From: an uncultured Coriobacteriales bacterium
GTDB lineage: Bacteria > Actinomycetota > Coriobacteriia > Coriobacteriales > Eggerthellaceae
NCBI GenBank assembly: GCA_946892075.1
Contig: CAMPNZ010000066.1
Span: forward strand, 1 to 6,459
Direction of reading: 5' to 3'
DNA: 6,459 bases
Positions 1 to 5,583 of this stretch are shown piece by piece (the first letter of the stretch is position 1; each line of letters begins with the position of its first letter). The notes below the pieces were generated by a model. It ran no database searches, was not told the DNA's origin, and was given only the letters and a program-made list of their open reading frames with translations. The position numbers were made by a program, and so were the translations under genes.

Positions 1-648
1 TAAGAGGTTTACGGTTCGTTCGCGCTGTTCAGACGCTGTGTCTGGCGAAGAACCATTCGCACGCAACGCGTCAGCACGCGGAAATATAATGTGGGTTGCC
101 AGCTGCTTATAGGCAAGCATGGCACCGTGCTCGTAGGTTCTTGTTCCCGTTGTTGGAAATGCGATAACGGGAACGTCAATTTTCTGCTCAAGCTCGCGCG
201 CCAAAGCCTTAAAATCGGTGCCTAAAATCATAGGATTCGGAGATCCAACCAGCGCAACAAAATCACCGCGCACACGTCCTTGCGTTTTGCATGCTGCCGA
301 AATAAGCATTTCATCTTTGCCAAACAGTGCTTGCATATCATCAAGCCCCGATGTAAATACACGTGAAGCATGCGCATACGAACGCGGCTCATCGTACCCA
401 ACGAAATTGCTTGTACAGCCTGCTGGATCATGGAAAATGATAGTGCCGCCTAAATCAAAGAGCACCGATGCCGCACCTGAATAATCGCCTGCAAATGTTG
501 GAAGCACAAAGTGAAAGTGCTCGGCGTTAGGCAATTTGATGGTATCCCACGTTGTAATTCTGGAACGTTCTTCACGTGGTGCACTCTTAGGAGTGGTTCT
601 TGGTTCTGTTGTTTCGCTGATAGCCGCGTTTTTTGTTGTTTCACTCAT
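1..648 (-). CDS. Nitrogenase component 1-like subunit, K/beta-like (3' part missing)
   Basis: This gene is open at the left window edge, so only its first 216 residues are visible. It belongs to the nitrogenase component 1 oxidoreductase family (NifD/NifK, BchN/BchB, CfbD). The clearest match is the segment with residues DPAGC (Cys78), which fits the second interface-cluster cysteine of NifK (GSQGC context) and of the neighbouring D-like protein (APTGC). By eye, the first cysteine position is Phe52 and the third is Pro137, so only one of the three classical ligands remains; Cys120 lies elsewhere. Later segments (LVGSPNPMILGTD, then DVPVIAFPTTG) follow the usual Rossmann-like pattern of the family. 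The first ~35 residues are hydrophilic and low in complexity. The ATG overlaps the stop of the upstream D-like gene by 4 nt (ATGA), which implies translational coupling and a 1:1 complex. It is probably the beta-type partner of an uncharacterised nitrogenase-like reductase. The family is confident; the substrate is unknown. Confidence 0.85.
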   Translation of the reverse strand, partial: MSETTKNAAISETTEPRTTPKSAPREERSRITTWDTIKLPNAEHFHFVLPTFAGDYSGAASVLFDLGGTIIFHDPAGCTSNFVGYDEPRSYAHASRVFTSGLDDMQALFGKDEMLISAACKTQGRVRGDFVALVGSPNPMILGTDFKALARELEQKIDVPVIAFPTTGTRTYEHGAMLAYKQLATHIIFPRADALRANGSSPDTASEQRERTVNLL

Positions 649-2093
649 ATGACCAGCGCCTTTTGATAGAGCATCTCTCTTGTTTGGGAAGTGGAATGGT
701 CGCTTGTAAGCGCCTTATAAACCGCCTCATATAATTCGGGAATAGTGCTGAATCCAAAGGTACACACGTCGTCACCCCAAGGAACGGGAGCAGCGTGCGT
801 GCACAAACGCGCGGCATCAAAACCAAACGCCACATCAACATCGTTGAGCTCTGACACTAGCGACATTACTGGATTCATAGCTGGATATACGGGCAAATTT
901 GGGTTATGCGCACACAGCATCTCTATGAAACGTTCGTCGCGTTTAGTTGCACCTGCACAAATAATGAAAGAAATATCCATGCCTGCTTCTAAGAACAAAA
1001 CAGCAGCCTCGAAAGGAGAAAGCGCCAACGAGGCGCCAATTCCAATGCTTTTGCCTTGAAGAAGCGGCTTATATTGCTCGCAGGTTTGTTGCGCCTGATG
1101 CAAAAAAGGCTGGTAGTTAAACGGTACCTTAAGTTGAGCAGCCATCGCATCATACACGCGCGCAACGTCTGGCGTATAGGCAAACGCTGGTGCATGCACA
1201 AAAGGAATGCCCAGTTTGTGTTCCATTTCACGCGCAGCAAGCAAGGCGGTGTCGCGCATCACAATATTAAGCGCACTGTTTCGCATAGCGGCAAAATCTT
1301 CGAATGTTTTGCATGAAGGCAGCTGTCGAATGCGCGTATATCCGCAATCATGAAGCAGGTGAATTAAATCGCTTTCGGGGCTTAACTGCGCAAATGGACC
1401 AATAATATTAACGGCACTTTCATCACGTTTACCTGGGGTAACCTGCTCAAGTAACTCATAAATACTGCGTTGCAATTTTACCAGTGGAGGCGCGCTCGAC
1501 GTAAGCGAAATAGGATCCATATGCCCATCAACAAATGGAATGCCATAGCGCTTTGAAAATGTTTTCGCTAAGGAACGATAATCCGAACCAAGCAAATCAT
1601 CAACGCATGTGCTAAACAGGAAAAAGGCAGCCGGCTTTGTAGGAAGACCCTGCATAATCGCATCAACAACGGCATCTAAGCCATCTAAATGCGTGCCCAT
1701 TACCAAGTCTTCTTCCGACGCATCAAGATAAAACACGCGTTCACGGTACCCATTCATCATTGCGCACACCGAACCATGCCGAGAACAACCCGTAGGCGCT
1801 ACAAACAGCAACACCGATTCAGGAACTGCCATCGCGCCGCGCACAATTCCCCATTCACCTGCGCAAGGAGTAAGATAATAGGCGTATCCCTTTGCAGAAA
1901 TCTCTTGCAAAACACCTGGCTCAACACTCGAAGTTGCGCTCGAAGCGCCGCCTGCCTTCTCATGTGCTGGTGCAGTGTTCGATAATCCCGCTTTCTGCTG
2001 GAACGTATGCCCTTTTAGCTTGCTTATGGGCACAGGAGCGCTGCGCACTACGCTCTCTATGCGCATTTCAGAAGCTGCTGTACAACACGCCAT
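645..2093 (-). CDS. Nitrogenase component 1-like subunit, D/alpha-like
   Basis: This 482-residue protein is close to NifD in size. Three cysteines match the interface-cluster ligands: Cys77 (TPCAGEWG), Cys103 (APTGCSRHGS) and Cys163 (FSTCVDDLLGSD). Their spacings of 26 and 60 residues resemble NifD (62, 88, 154) and BchN. The segment AAREMEHKLGIPF (about 286-298) lines up with NifD ISRHMEEKYGIPW. On that alignment the residue in place of the FeMo-cofactor ligand Cys275 is Met279, so a FeMo-cofactor is unlikely. A Rossmann-like C-terminal lobe follows (GIGASLALSPFEAAVLFLEAG near 351-371). The first ~65 residues form a long Ala/Ser/Gly-rich extension with a Cys3-Cys4 pair, probably disordered. 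The ATG sits in a TAATG junction with the reductase gene (1-nt overlap), with a G-rich ribosome site (GGGGTGG) a few bases upstream. With the K-like protein it should form the catalytic component of a nitrogenase-like reductase. The substrate cannot be read from the sequence. N-terminal Met10 is a less likely alternative start. Confidence 0.9.
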   Translation of the reverse strand: MACCTAASEMRIESVVRSAPVPISKLKGHTFQQKAGLSNTAPAHEKAGGASSATSSVEPGVLQEISAKGYAYYLTPCAGEWGIVRGAMAVPESVLLFVAPTGCSRHGSVCAMMNGYRERVFYLDASEEDLVMGTHLDGLDAVVDAIMQGLPTKPAAFFLFSTCVDDLLGSDYRSLAKTFSKRYGIPFVDGHMDPISLTSSAPPLVKLQRSIYELLEQVTPGKRDESAVNIIGPFAQLSPESDLIHLLHDCGYTRIRQLPSCKTFEDFAAMRNSALNIVMRDTALLAAREMEHKLGIPFVHAPAFAYTPDVARVYDAMAAQLKVPFNYQPFLHQAQQTCEQYKPLLQGKSIGIGASLALSPFEAAVLFLEAGMDISFIICAGATKRDERFIEMLCAHNPNLPVYPAMNPVMSLVSELNDVDVAFGFDAARLCTHAAPVPWGDDVCTFGFSTIPELYEAVYKALTSDHSTSQTREMLYQKALVI

Positions 2094-2851
2094 TACGCCA
2101 CCCCGCCTTCCATAATTTTCTTTGCAATTGCTTGGAAGGTATGCGAAATAGGCAGCTGAGAGTCCATTTCTTCAACGGTCATGCCCTGATCTTCCGCTTT
2201 TTGAATATTGTCATCACGCGGCACAATGCCTAAAATTTCCGTGTTTAAGCGCTGGGCAAAATTACGCACTATCTCCTCTTCATTTGGAACGGAACGGCAA
2301 TTTAGAATAATGCCCCGCAATTTTGCGTATCCGCGTGAAGCGAAGTTATCAAGCGCTTTCGCAATATTTTCGGCCGCATACAGTGCCATTTTTTCGCCAG
2401 AAGTAACAATAACCACTTCTTCAGCGTAGCCTGCGCGCAAGGGCGTTGCAAAACCGCCACACACAACGTCACCAAGAACATCGAACAGCACGTAATCGGG
2501 ATGATACACACCGAAAGCGTCGAATTCTTCAAGCACGTCGAAAGTTTTCACAATGCCGCGACCTGCGCATCCACTACCTGGCGTTGGGCCGCCTGCTTCA
2601 ACACACGCAATGCCCTTGTAGCCTAGCTGTACAACGGAATCAAGCGACGGACAAACACCACCATTCGCTAACAACACATCCATTGCAGGCGTGATTTGCT
2701 TTCCTTTTAAGAGGTTAAAGGTAGAATCTGCCTTAGGATCGCATCCAATTTGCATTACTTTCTTTCCCGCATCAGCCATGCATGCAGAAAGCGTGGATGT
2801 AACCGTTGACTTTCCAATGCCACCTTTTCCATAAATTGCAATTTTCTTCAT
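2093..2851 (-). CDS. NifH/BchL/CfbC-like ATP-dependent reductase (Fe protein)
   Basis: This is the electron-donating ATPase of the complex. It should form a homodimer bridging one [4Fe-4S] cluster and pass electrons to the D/K-like component on ATP hydrolysis, in the cytoplasm. Visible motifs are the Walker A loop GKGGIGKST (residues 8-16), the IGCDPKADST segment (35-44), the cluster ligand Cys95 in GSGCAGRG with Arg98 at the NifH ADP-ribosylation position, the switch II region DVLGDVVCGGFA (124-135) with the second ligand Cys131, and SGEKMALYAAENI (151-163). At 252 residues it is shorter than NifH (about 290), with a shortened C-terminus. I chose the ATG at 2851 because it gives the family-typical start MKKIAIYGKGG and has a GAGGG ribosome site 4 nt upstream. 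An in-frame GTG at 2923 would add 24 unconserved residues, and that stretch instead holds an RNA hairpin. The gene follows the second solute-binding protein and overlaps the D-like gene by 1 nt. Confidence 0.95.
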   Translation of the reverse strand: MKKIAIYGKGGIGKSTVTSTLSACMADAGKKVMQIGCDPKADSTFNLLKGKQITPAMDVLLANGGVCPSLDSVVQLGYKGIACVEAGGPTPGSGCAGRGIVKTFDVLEEFDAFGVYHPDYVLFDVLGDVVCGGFATPLRAGYAEEVVIVTSGEKMALYAAENIAKALDNFASRGYAKLRGIILNCRSVPNEEEIVRNFAQRLNTEILGIVPRDDNIQKAEDQGMTVEEMDSQLPISHTFQAIAKKIMEGGVA

Positions 2852-2855
2852 AACA

Positions 2856-2860
2856 CCCTC
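2856..2860 (-). promoter_or_regulatory. Ribosome binding site that decides the reductase start
   Basis: The minus strand reads GAGGG, then 4 nt, then the ATG at 2851. The competing upstream GTG at 2923 lacks a spaced Shine-Dalgarno sequence, because its only purine run (AAAG) abuts the codon. This favours the 252-residue protein. Confidence 0.7.
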
Positions 2861-2873
2861 GTCTGAACTCAAT

Positions 2874-2910
2874 GCATGATAGACGTTCAGCCCCGATCCG
2901 CCTATCATGC
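2874..2910 (-). promoter_or_regulatory. 12-bp RNA hairpin in the leader of the reductase gene
   Basis: In the 74-nt gap between the second solute-binding gene and the reductase ATG, the transcript holds GCATGATAG (2910-2902) and CTATCATGC (2882-2874). These are perfect 9-bp complements. The stem extends inward by three more pairs (one G-U wobble, then C-G and G-C) to 12 bp around a 13-nt loop (2898-2886). No U-tract follows, so it is not an intrinsic terminator. CTGAAC, spanning the loop and inner edge, can also pair with GTTCAG just upstream of the GAGGG ribosome site, which offers a second fold. The role is inferred: mRNA processing or stabilisation between the transporter and enzyme segments, or translational control. 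Confidence 0.65.
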
Positions 2911-2925
2911 CTTCTATCTGCACCT

Positions 2926-4044
2926 TTAGTCTTGCGTATGATCAAGCAGTTTCGTAAGCTGTTCTTCAGTTAAATTGTAGTTGTAAATATCTTTGTAGAA
3001 CTGACTTACCTCTGCGCGCATATTCATATCCTTAAACAGCTCGGGATGCATCAAGTGCGCAAGCCACTTCACAGTAAGCGGGCTTTCAACGCACGGCGGA
3101 TCCCACGGAAAACCACCCACTGGGAAACGATACACATGCTTATTTTGAACGGCTGGAACATGCGACCAATCTTGCCCGGGGAAGGTATTCTTATAAAAAT
3201 CTGATGCTTTAATAGGATTGAAATTGCCCACAAAAATAAATTGCGGGTTCCATTGCATAACCTGTTCCATATTCACAGAAACCTGGCGTTCTCCCATGTC
3301 ACGCGTGGGGTCGATAGCGCCACTTTGGTCCATCAAATACGATGTAAAGCCTTTGCCCATCACTTTAAGAGAATTCGTTACATGAAGCGCAACAGGCCAT
3401 TCACTTTTTGGAACCTTGGCAATGCGCTCACTAACGCGCGAAATTTCTTTATCAAAATAAGAAAGAAGCTTTGTGCCGCGCTCTTTTTTCTGCATAAGCG
3501 TAGAAAGCACGGTAATCCACGTCTTCAAATCGTCCACAGTTCCGTACTTCAGCGCTATAACCTTTAAGCCAGCGTCTTCCATTTTTTTAATGCTCTCTGG
3601 CATAAACGTCCACTGAAATACCACGTCAGGCTTTAGCGCTAGCAGTGCTTCGATATTTACGTTAAAATCGCGTGCGCACCAATCGGTGTTCGCTTGCGCT
3701 AATGACGGATACATTGCTTCAAGTGTGCCGCGTTTATACACGGGAAGTGAAGCAGGGTTACACCCTACGATAAGCGGATTGTCTTCGCCCATAACAGCAA
3801 AAAAGATGGACGGTAACGGAATGATACACGTACAAATACGTTTTGGTGCTTCTTTGAATGTTGTTGTTCTGCCTGCTTGATCGGTAATAACAATACCCTC
3901 TTTATCACCAGAGCTTGCAGTATTGGCCGACTTTTTAGAAAACGGCGATGCACACCCGCCTATACCAAGTGCAGCCGTTCCCAATAGTGCTGCTGAGAGG
4001 CCTAAAAACTCACGACGTTCCACATTTGTTTTTTGGTGTTTCAT
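2926..4044 (-). CDS. Tat-exported lipoprotein solute-binding protein, BtuF/FhuD type (paralogue 2)
   Basis: This 372-residue periplasmic-binding-like protein is of the metal-chelate/corrinoid/siderophore ABC importer class (PF01497-like fold). The leader has a twin-arginine motif (Arg10-Arg11 in VERREFLG), a hydrophobic Ala/Leu/Gly stretch and a lipobox GIGGC with Cys31, so it should be Tat-exported and lipid-anchored. A Ser/Lys-rich linker follows, and the binding domain starts near ITDQAG. In NIEALLALKPD, Glu132 aligns by eye with the N-lobe docking glutamate of BtuF, and Glu260 in VNMEQV aligns with the C-lobe one, so it should bind a BtuC-like permease. No permease or ATPase lies in the window. 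It is roughly 60% identical by eye to the protein encoded at 4312-5463, and 65 of 69 residues match over residues 110-178. I chose the ATG at 4044; a TTG three codons upstream (4053) is an alternative, with purine-rich AAGGGGAAGGG ahead of both. Its ligand is unknown. The 74-nt spacing suggests co-transcription with the reductase genes. Confidence 0.9.
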   Translation of the reverse strand: MKHQKTNVERREFLGLSAALLGTAALGIGGCASPFSKKSANTASSGDKEGIVITDQAGRTTTFKEAPKRICTCIIPLPSIFFAVMGEDNPLIVGCNPASLPVYKRGTLEAMYPSLAQANTDWCARDFNVNIEALLALKPDVVFQWTFMPESIKKMEDAGLKVIALKYGTVDDLKTWITVLSTLMQKKERGTKLLSYFDKEISRVSERIAKVPKSEWPVALHVTNSLKVMGKGFTSYLMDQSGAIDPTRDMGERQVSVNMEQVMQWNPQFIFVGNFNPIKASDFYKNTFPGQDWSHVPAVQNKHVYRFPVGGFPWDPPCVESPLTVKWLAHLMHPELFKDMNMRAEVSQFYKDIYNYNLTEEQLTKLLDHTQD

Positions 4045-4096
4045 ACTAACCAACCCTTCCCCTTACAAAACCAAACCTTACCTCTATACATAAAAC
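4045..4096 (-). promoter_or_regulatory. Cytosine-free leader with purine-rich ribosome binding site
   Basis: The plus strand has no G from 4039 to 4096, so the last ~52 nt of the mRNA before the ATG (and the first few coding bases) contain no cytosine. The stretch includes AAGGGGAAGGG, the likely ribosome site, whose last AGGG lies 9 nt before the ATG. Lack of C limits G-C pairing and should keep the ribosome landing zone unstructured. The base count is directly visible; the purpose is inferred. Confidence 0.5.
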
Positions 4097-4129
4097 GAAT
4101 AGCGGTTATGCCGATACCCGTGCATAGAG
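4082..4129 (-). promoter_or_regulatory. Possible 9-bp RNA stem in the 5' leader of the second solute-binding gene
   Basis: The minus-strand transcript reads CTCTATGCA (4129-4121) and, 30 nt later, TGTATAGAG (4090-4082). All nine positions can pair in this RNA, with one G-U wobble. The plus-strand RNA would instead have a C-A mismatch there, which hints that the structure belongs to the minus transcript. The loop contains CGG and CCG, which could make a short inner stem. Its 3' arm lies directly before the ribosome-binding zone. Confidence 0.4.
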
Positions 4130-4149
4130 CTTTTTACTGTGCATCCTCT

Positions 4150-4185
4150 ACCAGCGTTTTCGCCAGCTGTTTCACCAGCGTTTCC
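4150..4185 (-). repeat. Three tandem imperfect 12-bp repeats
   Basis: On the plus strand the units are ACCAGCGTTTTC (4150-4161), GCCAGCTGTTTC (4162-4173) and ACCAGCGTTTCC (4174-4185), all in a strict 12-bp register. On the minus transcript this gives GAAAACGCTGGT-like units. They could be stacked binding sites for a regulator. They could equally form RNA hairpins, such as GCTG-GTGAAA-CAGC, or CGC with GCG around AAAA. GCATC (4216-4212) and GATGC (4145-4141) could close a stem around the whole block. The repeats are seen; their function is inferred. Confidence 0.55.
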
Positions 4186-4249
4186 CCTTTTTCGCTGAAT
4201 CCCTAATGCTCGATGCTTGTATTTGGAAATCGTTTCTACAAACACACTA

Positions 4250-4271
4250 TGATTAAACGCTGATTAAACGC
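4250..4271 (-). repeat. Perfect 11-bp tandem repeat (two copies)
   Basis: TGATTAAACGC occurs twice back to back on the plus strand (4250-4260 and 4261-4271). It reads GCGTTTAATCA twice on the minus strand. The 11-bp period is about one helical turn, typical of a tandem site for a dimeric or oligomeric regulator. It overlaps the candidate promoter of the downstream solute-binding gene. Confidence 0.6.
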
Positions 4272-4279
4272 ACTAACAA
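4252..4279 (-). promoter_or_regulatory. Candidate sigma-70 promoter for the second solute-binding gene
   Basis: On the minus strand, TTGTTA (4279-4274; 4 of 6 matches to the -35 consensus) is followed after 16 nt by TTTAAT (4257-4252; 5 of 6 to the -10 consensus). Transcription would begin near 4245, giving a ~200-nt leader. The spacer and -10 fall inside the 11-bp tandem repeat, so a regulator bound there would affect this promoter directly. Confidence 0.45.
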
Positions 4280-4311
4280 CACAACGGTAGTAGCACATTT
4301 CAAAGCTTCAC

Positions 4312-5463
4312 TTATTCCGTTGTGTGGTCAAGCATTGTGCTTAATTCCTGCTCACTGATGGCGTATCCATACACATCTTTATAGAACTTGGAAACCTCTG
4401 CTTTCATATTCATGTCTTTAAACATGTCAGGATGTTGAAGGTGTGCAAGCCATTTCACCATAAGCGGAGTTTCCATGCATGGAGGATCCCAACGGTAGCC
4501 ACCAATAGGAATTTTGTAGACATGTTTATGTTTAACAGCAGGTATTTGAGACCAATCTTGGCCAGGAAGCGTATTGTTGTAAAGATCGCTTGGACGAATT
4601 TTAGTAAAGTTACTGATATACACAAACTCTGGTTGCCAGCTAATAATTTGCTCCATGTTTACTTGCGCAGAACGTTCCTTAAAATCTTTGGCAGGATTAA
4701 CTGAGCCGCTGTTTTCCATCCAGTAATTGCTAAAGCCGCTAAACACTTTAAGCGAATCGTACAGATGCAAAGCAACCGGGCGTTTATCAGGAGCAATAGA
4801 ATTTGTACGAGCAGTAACTTCACTAATTTGCTTGTCGTAGTAATCAATAAGGAACTTCACTCGATCGTTCTTTTGCATCATAGTTGCTAAAATGGTAATC
4901 CACGCTTTAAGGTCGTCAACCGTACCATATTTCAGTGCTATAACCTTAAGACCTGCATCTTCCATCTTTTTAATGCTTTCTGGCATAAAAGTCCATTGCA
5001 GTACAACATCGGGCTTAAGCGCCAATAATGCTTCGATATTCACGTTAAAGTCGCGCGCACACCAATCGGTATTTGCTTTCTCAAGCGATGGATACATTGC
5101 TGCTAATACGCTGGAACGATATGCAGGCATTGATGCAGGATTGCAGCCTTTTAAGACTTCGTTATCGGCGCCCATAACAGCGTAAAAAATAGAAGGAAGC
5201 GGCATGATAGTAGTAACAACACGCTCGGGAACTTTGTCAAGCGTTATCGTTTTGCCAGCTTGGTCGGTAATTGTGATACCGCTTTTGCCAGCTTGGCCAG
5301 ATTTTGATTGATCGGCTGTGTTGGCTTTTTTTGAACCAGGATATTGTGAACACCCTGCAAGCCCAAAACTTGCTGCCGTTAATGCAGCTACCGACCCAAA
5401 CAAAAACTCTCTTCGACCTAACCCATTCCTTGCAAATAAATTAGAAAAACCTTCTTCACCCAT
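4312..5463 (-). CDS. Tat-exported lipoprotein solute-binding protein, BtuF/FhuD type (paralogue 1)
   Basis: This 383-residue solute-binding lipoprotein is of the corrinoid/siderophore/metal-chelate ABC class. The leader has a twin arginine (Arg17-Arg18 in GRREFLFG), a hydrophobic core and a consensus lipobox LAGC with Cys38, followed by a Ser/Gly/Lys-rich linker and the binding domain from ITDQAG. The probable permease-docking glutamates are Glu144 (NIEALLALKPD) and Glu271 (VNMEQI). The C-terminal part has a WDPPC motif and KWLAHL, shared with the paralogue at 2926-4044. I chose the ATG at 5463 because GGGAG lies 6 nt upstream. An ATG at 5487 would add eight residues before the Tat leader and has only a weak site. 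A TATACT -10 box at 5507-5502 would give a short ~30-nt leader for the 5463 start. No ATPase or permease is in the window, so the transporter partner must lie elsewhere. Corrinoid, heme, siderophore or metal-chelate ligands are all possible; I cannot choose among them. Confidence 0.9.
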   Translation of the reverse strand: MGEEGFSNLFARNGLGRREFLFGSVAALTAASFGLAGCSQYPGSKKANTADQSKSGQAGKSGITITDQAGKTITLDKVPERVVTTIMPLPSIFYAVMGADNEVLKGCNPASMPAYRSSVLAAMYPSLEKANTDWCARDFNVNIEALLALKPDVVLQWTFMPESIKKMEDAGLKVIALKYGTVDDLKAWITILATMMQKNDRVKFLIDYYDKQISEVTARTNSIAPDKRPVALHLYDSLKVFSGFSNYWMENSGSVNPAKDFKERSAQVNMEQIISWQPEFVYISNFTKIRPSDLYNNTLPGQDWSQIPAVKHKHVYKIPIGGYRWDPPCMETPLMVKWLAHLQHPDMFKDMNMKAEVSKFYKDVYGYAISEQELSTMLDHTTE

Positions 5464-5501
5464 GATACACTCCCAAAAGTATCCCATTGCTTACTCTTGT
5501 C

Positions 5502-5530
5502 AGTATATACGTGTTTACCACGCAAAATAA
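5502..5530 (-). promoter_or_regulatory. Candidate promoter for the solute-binding/nitrogenase-like cluster
   Basis: A good -10 box TATACT (5507-5502; 5 of 6 matches) lies 38 nt before the chosen ATG. At the expected -35 position (about 5530-5525) the sequence is AT-rich and matches TTGACA poorly, so an activator may be needed. A second candidate further upstream, TTGACT at 5569-5564, lacks a good -10 box at 17 nt (TAAGTT). Confidence 0.4.
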
Positions 5531-5538
5531 GTATTTTG
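5523..5538. promoter_or_regulatory. 16-bp dyad over the -35 region, candidate operator
   Basis: CAAAATA-AG-TATTTTG is a perfect 7-bp inverted repeat around a 2-bp centre. It covers the place where the -35 box of the TATACT promoter should be. The position suits a repressor or activator site. The AT-rich composition makes a chance palindrome more likely than usual. Confidence 0.4.
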
Positions 5539-5583
5539 TTAACTTAGCTTAATATTTAACATAAGTCAAACTAATAAACGAGT

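Larger units (their letters stand above)
4045..4311. other. Intergenic region between the two solute-binding genes
   Basis: No convincing gene is present on either strand. I find no intrinsic terminator after the stop at 4312, so readthrough from the first to the second solute-binding gene is possible. The region holds the candidate promoter, the 11-bp and 12-bp repeats, the 9-bp stem and the cytosine-free ribosome landing zone listed separately. Confidence 0.6.

Noticed and set aside
218..484. Plus-strand open frames inside the component 1-like and solute-binding genes
   Set aside because: They are shadows of conserved minus-strand genes and encode nothing recognisable.
1..2923. A true nifHDK nitrogenase operon
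   Set aside because: The K-like subunit lacks two of the three P-cluster cysteines, the D-like subunit appears to lack the FeMo-cofactor cysteine, and no nif assembly gene is visible, so the names nifH, nifD and nifK are not given.
2093..2923. Longer reductase reading frame starting at GTG 2923
   Set aside because: The extra 24 residues do not resemble the family N-terminus, the GTG has no spaced ribosome site, and the stretch forms a 12-bp hairpin; ATG 2851 has GAGGG just upstream.
4176..4197. CAGCG/CGCTG stem as a terminator between the two solute-binding genes
   Set aside because: The stem is 5 bp with a 12-nt loop, no T-run follows on the minus strand, and it lies inside the tandem repeats.
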